Part shown: positions 43,082 to 54,954 of the stretch, one piece after another
Layout of the letters: each line of letters begins with the position of its first letter
Position numbering within the stretch: position 1 is the first letter of the stretch
From: Pseudogymnoascus destructans
Lineage: Eukaryota > Ascomycota > Leotiomycetes > Thelebolales > Thelebolaceae
Assembly: GCF_001641265.1 (NCBI RefSeq)
Contig: NW_020167520.1
Span: forward strand, 1,736,001-1,800,000
Direction of reading: 5' to 3'
Length of the DNA: 64,000 nucleotides
Notes under the pieces: model-generated
Databases searched by the model: none
Told to the model about the DNA's origin: nothing
Seen by the model: only the letters and a program-made list of their open reading frames with translations
Made by a program: the position numbers and the translations under genes

Positions 43082-43479
43082 GGTCACGTCTCGTATTGCC
43101 CAGTAGAATGCTGATTTCCTCTAGCCTTCATAGATCAACCCGGCTCCTGCACTTATGGAGATGTATATTAAAAGCAAGGTTTATATATCTCATGGAAAGG
43201 GAACTATGATTACGAGCAGAGCCAGTTCTGATACAGCACATTGTTATTCTCCATCCATTATTGTTCTCACTATACAACAGAGCCGACCTTGGACAATGGC
43301 AATGTCAACTTGCAGATGGCACCTAAAGAGTAGATCCTGTAGTTAGTTTGAGTGAAGAATATTATCAACAGGATAATCGTGACGATTCAACTGATAGCAA
43401 CGCAACGTAACTGAACAGATAGACATACTAAACGTTCCAAGAAACCAACTTGGCTCTGTTAGCACTTGGAGTATACTCG

Positions 43480-45357
43480 GTGTTCCACCCACTCGCTTCG
43501 CTCGTAGGTGGCGACAGCAAGTTGTGCGTGCGAGCAAGATGTGCGTACACCGCTATTTTGATATATAGAGAAAATAATAGTATTCTTCACAACGTAGTAT
43601 CTACAATGCCTCAAAATAACGATCCTCTATGATTGCTCGCCTTAATGAGGCCCAACAGTTCTTCTTAAAACAACCAAGTACATATACAATTGCTTGGGTT
43701 GCAAATAAATTCAATGTCAACCGCGAGACACTCCGATGTCGTATTACGAGTACTACGTCTCCTCAATTACCCCACGGAGGTAGCAATCGAGTCTTATCTC
43801 AATCTCAAGAGACTGCGGTCTGTCAATTCATATACGACCAACTTGAGCGCGGGGTCCCTGCCAACCGATCTATGATACTACGGGCAAACCATACAATACC
43901 ATCACAACGGTGGCTACAACGCTTTCTAAAAGCACACCCCGAATTTCATACAATTCACACGAAGACGTTAAATACACATCGGAAGCAAGCACAAAAGAAA
44001 GAGGTGTTTGAGGAATTCTTTCTCACATATAACGCCCTTATTACAAAACATAACATTAAGCCATATAATTTATGGAATGTTGAGAGAGGCTATATGATTG
44101 GGTGTTATAAGTCTACAGCTGTTATTGTACCAATCGGTGTAAAGCAGTGGACTGTTGATAATCCTGAGAATCGGCTCTCTGTTACTGTAATTGAGGCAGT
44201 AAATGCAAGTGGTGCTGCACTTGCAGAAGCTATCATTATCCCTGGCAAACTTCATATGGATTCATGTTACAATGATGACCTTGAGCCAAATGCTCCCATT
44301 TTAAACAACGACATTGCAATCCAATACCTTATGCATTTTATCCAACTATCTGCAGAGCATATGGCACCAGATGATACTCGCCTCTTATTACTTGATGGCC
44401 ATGACTCTCATAAAACAGACACTTTCTTACATTAGCAGAAGAGCATAACACTGTTATTTGCTGCCTTCCTGCTCATACAACACATCTATTACAACCTCTT
44501 GATGTAGCAGTTTTTAAGCAGTGCAAACACTTTCATCAAAAGGCACTTGATCAAGCAGTACGTAGCTACGACTATGAGTATAAGCTACGTACGTTCCTTT
44601 CAGACCTCCCGCAAATCTGACGGCAATCTCTAACTGTCCGTACAATTGAATCTGGTTGGAGAAATGCAGGACTATATCCATATAATCCTCCACTTGTAAT
44701 TGACAAGATACAAGAGACTCGGAATCAAACACCTGATTATGAGCCATTTGCTTCATATAATATTATCTCAACACCGAAAACAACTATGCAAAGTGTGCAA
44801 ACAGTTAAACATTGGCAGAAGAGAGCAGAGGAAGCTTTCTCATCACCTTCAAGAGAAGGGTTTCAAGCATTTGCACGTGGAACTACAGTTGTTCTACACC
44901 GGGCAGAGCTCTATAAGACTGAGCTAGATATTATGACTTTACATGCAGTAGAGCAAAAGGCAGCAAAGGCAAGGGCACAGAAATCACTACAGAAAGGAGG
45001 GCAGTTATATGCATCAGATGCACGGAAAATGCGGGAAGAGAAGGAAGCAAAGTTGCAAGCAAAAGCAGACGCAAGAGCAGCAAGGGAATTGGACCAAGTA
45101 GTAAAGCAGCTACAAGCGCAAGCACGTAAAATTAAAATTGAAGAGCATAAGGTTGAGAGGAAGCGGGTAGCAGAGCGGTAGTAGCGATAGTGGCTGTAGC
45201 GATAGTGATAGTAGTTCTATTGATTTTATGTTTTAATTATATAGTTATATAGTTGCTATATAAGGCGTCTTTTTCTTCGTTTTATGTGTCGCACATCTTG
45301 CTGTCGCACACACAACTTGCTGTTGCCACCTACGAGCGAAGCGAGTGGGTGGAACAC
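43480..45357 (+). mobile_element. Third Fot1/pogo-like transposon
   Basis: 1.88 kb bounded by inverted repeats: left from 43480 (GTGTTCCACCCACTCGCTTC onward, about 68 bp) and right ending at 45357. The two differ by a few substitutions and a 2-bp indel. Flanking TA is not clear. It encodes one broken transposase on the plus strand. Confidence 0.88.
43606..45181 (+). pseudogene. Fot1/pogo-like transposase, multiply broken
   Basis: Start MPQNNDPL (43606) shifts frame near 43629 to IARLNEAQQFFLKQPSTYTI (helix-turn-helix), SQRWLQRFLKAHPEF, the first DDE region YNLWNVERGYMIG, LLLLDGHDSHKTDTF, then a frameshift near 44430 to CCLPAHTTHLLQPLDVAVFK. A TGA at about 44618 lies before RQSLTVRTIESGWRNAGLYP, and a coiled Lys/Ala/Glu-rich tail ends at 45181. 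The first catalytic Asp, expected in NxDEKG, is absent (NVERG). Dead copy. Confidence 0.87.
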
Positions 45358-45858
45358 TGTTGGGAATAGAACGTGGGCTATGGGCTACGGTGGCCATTTG
45401 GCCCTGGAAATCAGTTTTCCAGCATTCTGACCGCCTGGTTCCCGGATTGGCTCACAGGTTCGGTGGTGGTGCATAACCGTATGCAGCCAGAATCCTATCA
45501 CAAATTGGGCGCCAACGCCCTTCTTGTTAGGGTCTTGGGCTTGCCCACGAAGCCTACAAATATATACGTAGGCCCATTAGATAGCGTAATTAATTCAATT
45601 TGATTGATTTACTATACATACTGCCCTTGATTGTGATACTCGCTGGCGCTGCCCCGAAGTGAGCATTTCGGGTACCAGAGAACCCTTATAATTTGGGTGT
45701 GATCCCCGGTCACCGTAATACACTCCAACAAACACCGAGTACTGTGATGGCAAATCACATAGTAGGGTACATCCAAAAGGATTGGTTTCTTTGCTGCGCG
45801 GCACCAATGTTGGTAGCCCTAATAGGGCGATATTAGATGCTTTTTGTTCGATGCGGAC
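45358..45858. other. Unassigned spacer
   Basis: No gene recognised. A segment near 45447-45470 (GGATTGGCTCACAGGTTCGG) loosely resembles part of the palindromic repeat at 38572-38612. Confidence 0.4.
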
Positions 45859-45863
45859 AATCC

Positions 45864-46259
45864 TGTAACGCTGACTTCTAAATGATAGAAGACACAGAGG
45901 TTCTCTTGCGTAAATGTTTACTTATCAGAGGAGGCAGGGGATCAGACACAAAGGCTTCAAGTAACACGTTACTAGTATATAACAAATACTGTATTGAGTT
46001 GAGCACGAAGCTCCTATCTAAGGAAATACTATCTACTTATATAGTGGCGTCGTGCCTCATGGGTAATCTGGATAGTTGGCGGATAGCTAGATATTCAGAA
46101 TAGTTCGTGGATAGCTCAACTATCCAATATCCACTAGTTTCTGCAACTATCCATTAGCCCCGTCACATGGCAGCCTACCCCGCTTCCCACTGTGACTCAC
46201 ACGTCACGTTACTAGGCCCTGGCCCTGTAACATGACATCATGTTACTATAGCCGTAACA
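45864..46259 (-). mobile_element. Solo LTR, Ty3 family B
   Basis: 396 bp, TGTAACGC...CGTAACA, flanked by the 5-bp duplication AATCC (45859-45863 and 46260-46264). It matches the gag-linked LTR at 34199-34595 with scattered differences, mostly near the right end. No internal sequence. Confidence 0.92.
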
Positions 46260-46264
46260 AATCC

Positions 46265-46647
46265 ATCCCAATGCCAAGCTAACTGAACGCTACTGAGTCA
46301 TCGATCGAGAGCAAATAGTCAACCGCCAATTGATTGTTCTGCATTTAAGATTGGAGAGCTCCTTCTATTGGCTTATATAACCAAAGTTTCTCCTACAAAC
46401 TCCAGGATTGCCCCGTCCCTGATTGGAAAGAGGACATTTCAGAGCTCGCGAGCCAGCTTTTTGAGGTTCTTGAATCTTGGGGCGAATTCCACGATGATGC
46501 CCTCAAAACCGTTTTTATCCATATGGCCAAGTTTCGTATCGGTAATCTCTGCATACGTCCCTGTATACCATCGCCGCAGTCTACTTGTTGCCAAAGGCGT
46601 TGTCCTCTTCCTTGCCTGCCTGTCATCCATTTCAACATGACCATAAC
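46265..46647 (-). pseudogene. Unrecognised coding-like fragment
   Basis: The minus strand is open for about 60-75 codons (KRTTPLATSRLRRWYTGTYA, then LGHMDKNGFEGIIVEFAPRF and KNLKKLAREL, ending near 46393). Composition looks protein-like, but I do not recognise it. It is cut on the right by a family A LTR. Confidence 0.35.
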
Positions 46648-47573
46648 TGTCATACTGACATTCGTTGCACTCAGTTTGCTATCAAACTCAAGAGCAAACT
46701 TGGAAATCTCCTCCTCAAACCTACAAGTCACTATACATATTTTGGCTTATCACACCAACAACAAGAGCAATACTACTCAACGATTGCTACAACCATCTAT
46801 GATTCATTACACGTCATCGCTCCTTAGTTACTGGGCCGATATTACCACATAGCATATCTCTACAACCCTCTATGATTCATTACATGACATCACTCATACT
46901 ACCACATGACATATCTCTACCAACTAGAGGCCTAGGAGCATGAACGATAGCTCTAAAAGCTCCTACGAACCTCTATGATTCATTACATGTCATCGCTCTT
47001 TAGTTACCCACAAGATTGGTTAAGTTATGACATAATTTGTCTGTGACATAATTTGTCTATGACATAATTTGTCTATAGGGGTACTCTGACCTTGGACCTC
47101 CTTTTACTTCCTATAGGCTACGAACCTAAGAGATGGTTCTATGGGATTCTCTTACGTCGACTACAGTTACCAAGCCTGGTAAGTCATGGAAAGTCTTGGA
47201 AAATGAGAGAACTACATTCCTTTAGCATAAATAGGATTGCCCTTTCCTTAAAAAAGGGCAAGCAGACAATACAGTAAATCGACTATCACATACTTTCACG
47301 TCTTTTCCAAGCTTCCAAGCATTGATCTTGTTACTCCTTGTTTCTGAAAAGTCAGTGAGGTGTTAACCTCTGACTTACCCCTGAGTTCCCAGACTCAACA
47401 TTTGTTGCAACTTGTCTGAACCACTTCACTACATCACACACCTGATTGCTGCGTTGTGGGATAGTCTAAGCTACGACCCTTTGGCTCTGTTTTCTAAGAC
47501 AGTGTGTTGTCTTAGTAAATTCATCCCTTCCTTGGGTGGCTAGATTCTCACATCTGGTGCACCCACCATTACA
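46648..47573 (+). mobile_element. Diverged LTR of Ty3 family A, opposite orientation
   Basis: About 926 bp, TGTCATAC...CCATTACA, the inverse of the LTRs at 6299 and 32107 with many differences and some duplications (TATGACATAATTTGTC repeated near 47027-47076). No matching target duplication (ATAAC left, TATCT right). Followed directly by pol sequence. Confidence 0.88.
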
Positions 47574-48246
47574 TATCTGAAGACCTCATCTTGACACACC
47601 AGTTACCTATAATTCCCAAATGCACTCCAGAGTTGCTCCGAGTCATTGATGGAACTCCTATCAGTTCAGGTTCCATTACCTGCAACACCCCAGTACTCAA
47701 ACTTGAGATTCCCCTAGGAAAATCAACATTTTCAGACACCATCTCTTTAGATGTTATACCGATGAAGTACCCAGTCATCCTAGGTCTTCCATGGCTTCAA
47801 AGACATGATCCAACTATCAATTGGAAGCATTTATCACTTGGGTTTAGCTCAAATCCTGAGCTCAATACTGAAAAAACCCTTCAAGCCTCAGTTACCCCTA
47901 TTCAGGTCCAAGACTCAAACTTGTCCCAGATCAAGGATTTTGACCAAACTATGGACGATATATCATCTCTGATATGGGTTAAACCTTTCCAACCTGTCCT
48001 GGAGATAGCAGCTACTTCAGATTTGGAGAAATCATCTCAGGAGGTCATTTTGCCTTTAGCATACCAAGACTACCAACATCTTTTTGACAAGGCAAAGGCA
48101 TCAATTCTGCCAAAGCACCAGCCTTATGACCATGAGATACCACTCGCAGAAGGCTCAATGCCTCCCTACGGCCCTATCTACTCTCTATCTGAATTAGAGC
48201 TGAAAACTCTCAGAGAATACCTAGATGAGAACCTTAGTTTCGCATT
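47574..48246 (+). pseudogene. Ty3 pol fragment: retropepsin region and start of reverse transcriptase
   Basis: The frame encodes the C-terminal half of an aspartic protease (DVIPMKYPVILGLPWLQRHD, then PTINW) and the RT entry region (YQDYQHLFDKAKASILPKHQ; PYDHEIPLAEGSMPPYGPIY; LSELELKTLREYLDENL). Gag, the protease active site and the RT catalytic core are missing. The LTR abuts the fragment, again without a primer-binding site. Confidence 0.88.
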
Positions 48247-48967
48247 CGACAGTCGATTCCAGGCCCTTGATCAAGGCATTATTGCCTCCCTTAAAGCTCA
48301 TTATCGTCGACAATGGCTTGCGTTCATGCTAAACGCCTTCGACAACAATGAAGATCCTCTTAAAACTATTAACTTACACCTTGCCCTTCGCTGGATCATC
48401 CGATCGTGGTATCACGATGTCTCAAATACGACTATCTACAACTGCTTCCGCAAAAGCACAATCATCAAAAACCTGATCCAACTTCCTCTTGAGCACATTC
48501 CGCCTCTTACTGACCTTTACAACGAAGTACAACAGCACGACCGAATTCACGATGCGATGGACCTTTCAAACTTTCTAAACCTAGCGGAGGAGATAATACA
48601 AGAGGGTATACAAGATAGCGAGGGGGATATATGTCATTGAACAATATATCCAGTCTCCTAATGAAGGTTAAGATGATGACGATGGGGAGGAGCTTAGACT
48701 GCCGGTGGTTCATTCTACGCAGGCAGTTCTACAAGCCCTCCAAGTTCTGAGTGACTTTACGGAAACTGGGAATAGTGGCATAAGGGAGCCGGCAGTTACG
48801 CTCCGTTCTTTAGAGCGTATAGAAAGGGAATTAGTAGTCAAAAGGGCAAATGAGGGCATTCAGGGCACATTGGACATTTGGCTTATGTAATGGTTTGATT
48901 ACTCGATATTCAGTATATCTCGATATATCTAGAGGAATTATTATATCGACTTATCGCGTGAGAACTG
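48247..48967 (+). pseudogene. Tigger/pogo-like transposase C-terminal fragment
   Basis: In the same frame as the upstream pol: SRFQALDQGIIASLKAHYRR, IRSWYHDVSNTTIYNCFRKS, DAMDLSNFLNLAEEII, ending at 48640. A frame change then leads to STQAVLQALQVLSDFTETGN and SLERIERELVVKRANEGIQG (stop at 48890). It is homologous to the C-terminus at 29978-30665 (DAMDLSNFLN against MAISNFLNP). The element end near 48940-48967 resembles the inverse of 29872-29896 and is followed by TA. Confidence 0.85.
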
Positions 48968-49206
48968 TAGAAAAGTAATTAAGGATTCTTATTTCGAAAT
49001 TCAACCATACCTAAAAAATGAAAGGGGGTCATCCCCATCACGTGTCTACCCCACACCTGGAACACCATTCCCCAGCGGCCTCGCCCCCCTGCCATAAAGC
49101 TTGCTTCCATACTCGCTGACCAGCTCCAAGATCCAATCCAGCAGCTCACAACCCGCACACACGCACGCGCGCAAGTTGCAACCACAACGAACTCGACGTA
49201 ACAACG

Positions 49207-50506
49207 ATGTCGACCACGCGCCTCACATTCCTATACCCGCACCTCTTCCGCGCCGTGCGCCGCGTCGAGTGTCCTGGGCCCGGGGCTGCTGTGCGCCAAT
49301 GCGCGCACTCGGGGAGGCAGAGGAGAGCGGGGTTTGCGGGGACGGCAGGGGGGAGGGTGAAGTTCGCGGAGAGGAGGGGGAAAGGTGTTGAACCAATTGC
49401 TGAAGGGGAGAAGGAGGGAAAGGAGGAGAAGATGGAGGAGAGCAATGTGGGTGAGGGACGGGTATCGAGCCGGCCGGAGGGGGCTGTAGAGAATGATACT
49501 GCCGATGCGATTGCGGAGGGGGGTATCTTAGCTGCGGATGCAGCGAGGGAAAAGGACGATGCGGCGGCAGCACCGACGCCGGCAGTGGAGGAGAAGGCGG
49601 AGGTGGAGACCGACAAGGACAGGGACAATCCTGCACAAATCAGCGATGACGCACCAGCTCCGAGTGCCAATCGCGACACCCCTCTCACAGACTCAGTCCT
49701 GCACATGGATCCCCCACTCGAGAGCCTCATCGGCAGCCTCCCGCACCTCGCGCCCTCGCCGTACGTGCACCACTTCGACTCCTACACTTTGACGCAGCGT
49801 ATCGCCGAAGGGGGTTTCACCTCCACACAGAGCGTGGAAACGATGAAGATCGTGCGGGCACTACTCACCGCCAACCTGGACATGGCCAAAGACGGGCTAG
49901 TGAGCAAGAGCGACGTGGAGAACGAGACGTACCTCTTCCAAGCGGCGTGTTCGGAGCTGCGAACCGAAATCCAGAATGCGCGCAAGGCGAGCGCGGAGGG
50001 GATGCGACTGAGGCGCACAATGCTGCAGAATGAGGCGGATATCTTGAATCAGAAGATGACGCAGGATTTGGCGACGCTGAAGGATGAGTTGAAGGAGATG
50101 TTCAATGATCGCAAGATGGAGGTGCGGATGGAACACTCGAATATGGAGAGCCAGGTATGTGTCCTCGTCCCCCTTTCCTCCTCCGAGCAGTGTATTTAGT
50201 AACCCATTGTAGATCCAGGAACTCAGCTACAAGATCACCGTCGCGCTCAACAGTGACACCAAGTCCGAGGTTGAGGGCGTGCGCTGGATCCTGACGCGCC
50301 GCGCCGTGCTAGCTATCGTCTTCATGGCGTTCGTCGTGCTTTCGAGTCTGAGGCTCGCGAGCTATCGCAGTCAGGAGTCCGCTCTCGCGTTACAGAAGGC
50401 CGAGAGGAAGGAAGAGCTGCAGAGACAAGCGGCGAAGAAGCAGAGGGAGGCGGGGACTCAGACAGAGGAGGCTATATTAGCGGCTGAGGGGGTGAGCACA
50501 AGCTAG
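49207..50506 (+). CDS. FMP32/MCUR1-like mitochondrial coiled-coil protein (DUF1640)
   Basis: Two exons (49207-50154, 50213-50506) encode 413 residues. The N-terminus is rich in Arg/Thr/Leu (MSTTRLTFLYPHLFRAVRRV), like a mitochondrial presequence. A long acidic/Ala-rich low-complexity linker follows to about 185. The DUF1640 core begins with HHFDSYTLTQRIAEGGFTST and ETMKIVRALLTANLDMA, then a long coiled coil, and a membrane segment near the end (AVLAIVFMAFVVLSSLRLA) with a charged coiled tail. Yeast Fmp32 and animal MCUR1/CCDC90 share this layout and sit in the inner mitochondrial membrane; roles in proline/redox metabolism or the calcium uniporter are reported for the family. The linker is longer than in yeast. 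Confidence 0.88.
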
Positions 50507-50982
50507 GGTCGAGGAGGTGTATTGTGATGTATTGGATAGATACCCTAAGGTTGCCCGTGTAAGAGTATACACTGTACTGTATGTAGTTACATAGGATGTG
50601 TTGTGGGTTACTTATAGACATGTATGGAAATGAGACGATGTAATAAGACAAAATGGCATCTGATCTTGGCTCACATTCGGGCCTTCATGCACAATACTAG
50701 GTGCGAACCCTAGCACTCCATCTCTCGACGACATCGGAGAGGCACTTCAAAATGAAATCAGAGTTGTATCAAAGATATCTCAGGTTCGAACAGCACGTGG
50801 TATCATCGTTTCCATAATTTTAACTAAATACCGAGCTCGAAATCCATCCTTCTACACTTGTAGTGCCCCTCCCTCCCAGGCCGGATTTCCCCATAAGCCC
50901 GCCAAATGTCGTCAGACATCACTTTTTCTATCCTTTTATACGCCTGAAAAGTGCCGCCTACGGCCTTCTCCATTCCGCTAGC
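50507..50982. other. Convergent 3' region
   Basis: Between the FMP32-like stop and the CSE1 stop on the opposite strand. No gene seen; only UTR-like sequence. Confidence 0.5.
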
Positions 50983-53900
50983 TCAGCTGAGACACGCCGT
51001 AAAGGCTGTGCGCAGCTCATCGTTCAGCCTCTCATTAACCCAGCCGGCCAGCGTTGCTGCATCAGCTCCGCTTCCCTGCTGTCCACCGGCACGATAGTAC
51101 TGCGCGACCCAGGTCTTGATATCCGTCATCTCAGGCCAGGCGTCCTTCGGCTGGCGGCGACAGGTATTCAGCTGTGTAAAGCCGACGCCGAAGGTCAGAT
51201 CGTCCACATCCTGCTCCACAACGACTGCGTCATCCGCCACTGGCATTGGCGCATTCACCATGAGGTTGATGAGTGTTCCTGCGGTAAGGGTCCAGCCTTT
51301 CACGTATTTCGAGGCAAACTTATCCGAGTCGGTGAGCGTCTTGGTGAGAGAGATGGCAGCGGTCTTGCGGTCAATCGGCTTGGCAAGTTGCTGCGTGAAG
51401 GGGAGGATGATGGTAAGGTAGAGGGGGACGTAAGCATCGCCTTGGATGCTGTCGGAAGCGGCGATGAAATAATCTGCGCCGAACCCATGCTTGGGGTCGT
51501 TGAGAGCAGAGACGTGGTGATAGAATCGCACGAACCGAAGCTTGAATGCATCAGTCACATTCGGCGCTGATAGGCGCGAGTAGACGAGTTGAAGAATGGC
51601 GGGGAAGTATGTGACCAGGGTTTGGCTGCAAGGTTATATGTTAGCAGAATGTCAAACCTCAGATTTAGAAGCAAAGTAACCTACCCGTTGAACGTTGAAA
51701 CGACGCTCTCCAAAATGTCGAATGCATATGACTCGAGCTTGGCTTTCTTAGTTATAAGATTCTGAAATACTCCAAGAACCGCCTCGATTTGGTTGTTGGC
51801 CACAATATCCTGGGCGCCACGAGGGATAATGGAGCACAAAAGGCGGGATAGAGCTGGCACATTTCCCTTGGATATCCACAGATCCGGCATAAGAATTGGA
51901 GTAATCAGAGCTTTGTAGTATTCAGAAAGAGCCTCCGAAGGTCTCGATTCCAAAAGTGCGGCGAACAATTGGAATACGTATGGCTTGAATTCCTCGACGT
52001 CATTCGTTAGGATTCCGGCAAATGGCGCGTACAGTGCTTCTTCGAACCTTTCTGGCTGAGAAGGAGCACCATATCTGATTAGAGCGCCCAGCGCTTCAAA
52101 GTGGTAGTAGTAGAATCGCGGGTTGCTGGGGTTTCGGCTGATGATCTCGGTAATATTGATGAGATGTTGAAGAACGGTGTCTGTGATTGGGATAACACCT
52201 TCTCTAATGACGATTAACACTCTCATAACACAGCGCATCAGGAATTCATTCTCCTGGATCTTTTCTGGTGCCGCATCCTTCTCGATCAGATGGAACAAGT
52301 GCTCCACAAGGTCTTTCGCATATGGCTGAACTTGATCTTTGCCAAATACGTGCTTTCCAGAGTCATCCACCAAGCTTAACACCCGCTCCACAGCAATCGA
52401 AGCATAAGTGTAAACGACATAATTGGGAGAAGCCAGGTTCTGGACAAGAGGCGGGAATGCAGCCTGCCACTGTTCATGCGTCAACTGGCTTCTGAAGGTG
52501 TAAAGGTAATTGATGGCATCCACTTTCAGGATTGGCTCGACGCCCTCAGAATTCAAGAGATCGCTTGCGATGTTATTCTGGAAGAACTCCACCACATCCA
52601 ACAGCTGATTCGTTGTCTTAACTCCATGGCTAGAAGTTGATGCTCCTCTTGCTGCAATTGCAGAGAATAAATAAATGGCGGCGTCTTTGGAGCGCCACTC
52701 ATTTTTGGGGTCTTGAGCATACTTCTCAAAGTAATGCTCGACGTATTTCCCGACAACCTTGGTAAGGAGAGGTTCAAAATGGCCCAGGAGAGTCCTCAGG
52801 AATTCTGTCGCTGCTCTCCTCCTAGTGTCAATATCTGAGCCCTCGAGATTTTTGCGAATATACTCAATCGGCTCATCTTCGAATTGCTCAATATCGGATT
52901 CTCTTAAGCTTACACTTGGAAGTATAGCTTTCTCAACAACTTGCTCAAGTACACCCTCGTTGTTGAAGTTCTCTGCGTGTTTCTTTATCCCACAAACTGC
53001 AGTTAAGAAGTGCAGCCCTTTGCTAATAACGAGGTCGTATTTCGTTTCTTGGCCGATGGTCGTGAGAAGGTTCCATACACTGGTAATGAATGGTTGAAGG
53101 AGCTCTCCAAAAGCATCTTCGTACTTCTGGACGTACAGCACCAAAACTTCGCAAATATCTGTTTTCACAAACTCTAGTGGCCCGGCTTCAGTATCGTCAC
53201 CCGTGTGTAGGTGGGGGTTATCGTAAGTCAGGTATTTCTGGAGTAGCGTGGTAATAGACTGGAGGTTGTCCTCGAAAGCTGGTGGAAGATCCTGGCACGA
53301 CAGATCGTAGAAAAGCTTCACCAAAAGGTTCATAGTTGCGAAATTCTCCTTTAATGAAGCTGCATTGTCTTTGTTGGCCTCGATCTGCCTATCGGTGCTC
53401 TGTCATGAGATTATCGCCTTAGATTATCACTCTTATAAATTTTATTCGGGGGTTGAATTCATACCACAAGTAATTGTAAGAACGGTTCCGCAAACTTCCC
53501 CAGCACATGATTGATCTCCGCAAAGAGGTCGTCTGAGCGGAAAAGCGGCCGCCAGCGCCGGAAGATCGAGTGTGCAACCTCCAAGACTCCGTTGTTGACC
53601 TTTGCGTTATCAGGTGTCAGGCGAGAAACAAGATCCTAGTCGGAGTTAGTTAGAATCAAACGACTTATGAGGGCGTGGGCAAATCTTACACCGACAAGCG
53701 TATCCCAACGTTGCCAGAAGTCTGAATCCGCAATCAAACTGATCGCTTCCCCAAGCTGTGCTTGTATGGATGACGGCACTCTTATCATAAGCCCAATAAG
53801 CTCACTTTTAATCGTAACTACTGTTGACTCGGGAAGCTTGTATCGACCTTCCTCGTCCTAAAATGAATTATTAGGACGGCCTTTGCAAATGGGGTAGTGA

Positions 53901-54172
53901 ACTTACCACATAGTTGAACCGGATGTAGTTCTTGAAGCACAAAGCACTTGATAGTCTGGTGTTCAAAGGGAAAGACTCAGAAGCTACTATCTGCAAGAGC
54001 GATAACGAAAATGCCGGCTTCTCCTGCTGTATTTTCAACAGCTCCGCCTCAGCTTGTCATAGTCAGCATATAATAGCCAACAGTAGAGGTAGACATATGT
54101 ACCTTGTTTATGCTGGCGCGGATCCAAAGTAGCTTGGAGAAGCTGCGCAACTGCCTGAAGTTCAGCATCCAT
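50983..54172 (-). CDS. CSE1: Importin-alpha re-exporter CSE1 (exportin-2/CAS)
   Basis: Six exons (54172-54103, 54052-53907, 53857-53690, 53635-53465, 53399-51685, 51625-50983) encode 970 residues, the usual length. The N-terminal importin-beta repeat region is clear: PLNTRLSSALCFKNYIRFNY; YKLPESTVVTIKSELIGLMI; RRWRPLFRSDDLFAEI. It is followed by the conserved centre QFEDEPIEYIRKNLEGSDID and RRRAATEFLRTLL, then FPPLVQNLASPNYVVYTYAS and the C-terminal CAS domain SNPRFYYYHFEALGALIRYG. CSE1 is a RanGTP-dependent HEAT-repeat exportin that returns importin-alpha to the cytoplasm. Essential in yeast. Head-to-head with TSC2. Confidence 0.96.
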
Positions 54173-54954
54173 GTTAAGTATATTCAGGAATATACGTTGT
54201 TGAATGGGGGGAATAGTTCAACAAGCACAGTTGTTATATTTGTATGCTTCCGCTTCTCTCGAAGCTAAACACAAACAGCGGCAACGAGAGTGCGGGCAGC
54301 AACGCCGGGTAAACTAATTTTCCGATCAGATGACTAAGCCACATATTGTTGAGATCTCGGGACATTTTGGTCGATGATCATGCATCGTCAGTCAGGGTTA
54401 CTAAGAAAATAGCTTTCGAATTGGAACCTGGTCTGATCGGAGTGAGAGAATGCGGTTTCGTATTGGCATAATTTTACGATCGTCGACAAGGAATAACCCC
54501 TTTGACCGTGCTATTTTTATAGCTTCTTCTTTGAGATGGTCGTGTTTCCTTTACCTTATCTATAGAGTACATAACTTAACTAGCAGATAAGCTCTTTTGC
54601 CGACCCTTGTGAAATGAGGCCAGGACTGGCCTCTTATCCCCGCTTCGCATCCTTATCTTTTTCAACATCAATGTCGTGCTTATAAAAGCTTCATACCTAC
54701 CAATTCTGACGCGCACTCATGTGTCTCGACCATTCTGTGGTAAGTCCCAACAGTCCGTTCTTTCTTTCGCGTTATTTGCTTGAGCCTTGCCTAGCGAGTG
54801 TATGTACGCAGCACTAGTCCCCCAAGTCAAGCTACATTGCCAGCGACAGCAGTTGCTTCGACGAAGGCGGATGCGCTCAAGGTAGAGAGCTCGTGGCTGA
54901 CCTTCACTCATTACAGATATCACCGTCTCGCCGGAAGTTCGATAGCAGGATCTT
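54173..54954. promoter_or_regulatory. Divergent upstream region of CSE1 and TSC2
   Basis: 782 bp. Short ATG-started frames lie before the TSC2 ATG (for example at 54719 and 54802), and intron-like GT...AG pairs occur (54740 onward; 54881-54933), so the TSC2 leader may be spliced or carry upstream ORFs. GATAAG-type words near 54557 and 54586 could bind nitrogen-regulatory GATA factors. Confidence 0.4.

Noticed and set aside
46648..47573. Simple solo LTR with target duplication
   Set aside because: The 5-bp flanks (ATAAC and TATCT) differ and pol sequence follows directly, so it is part of a rearranged element.
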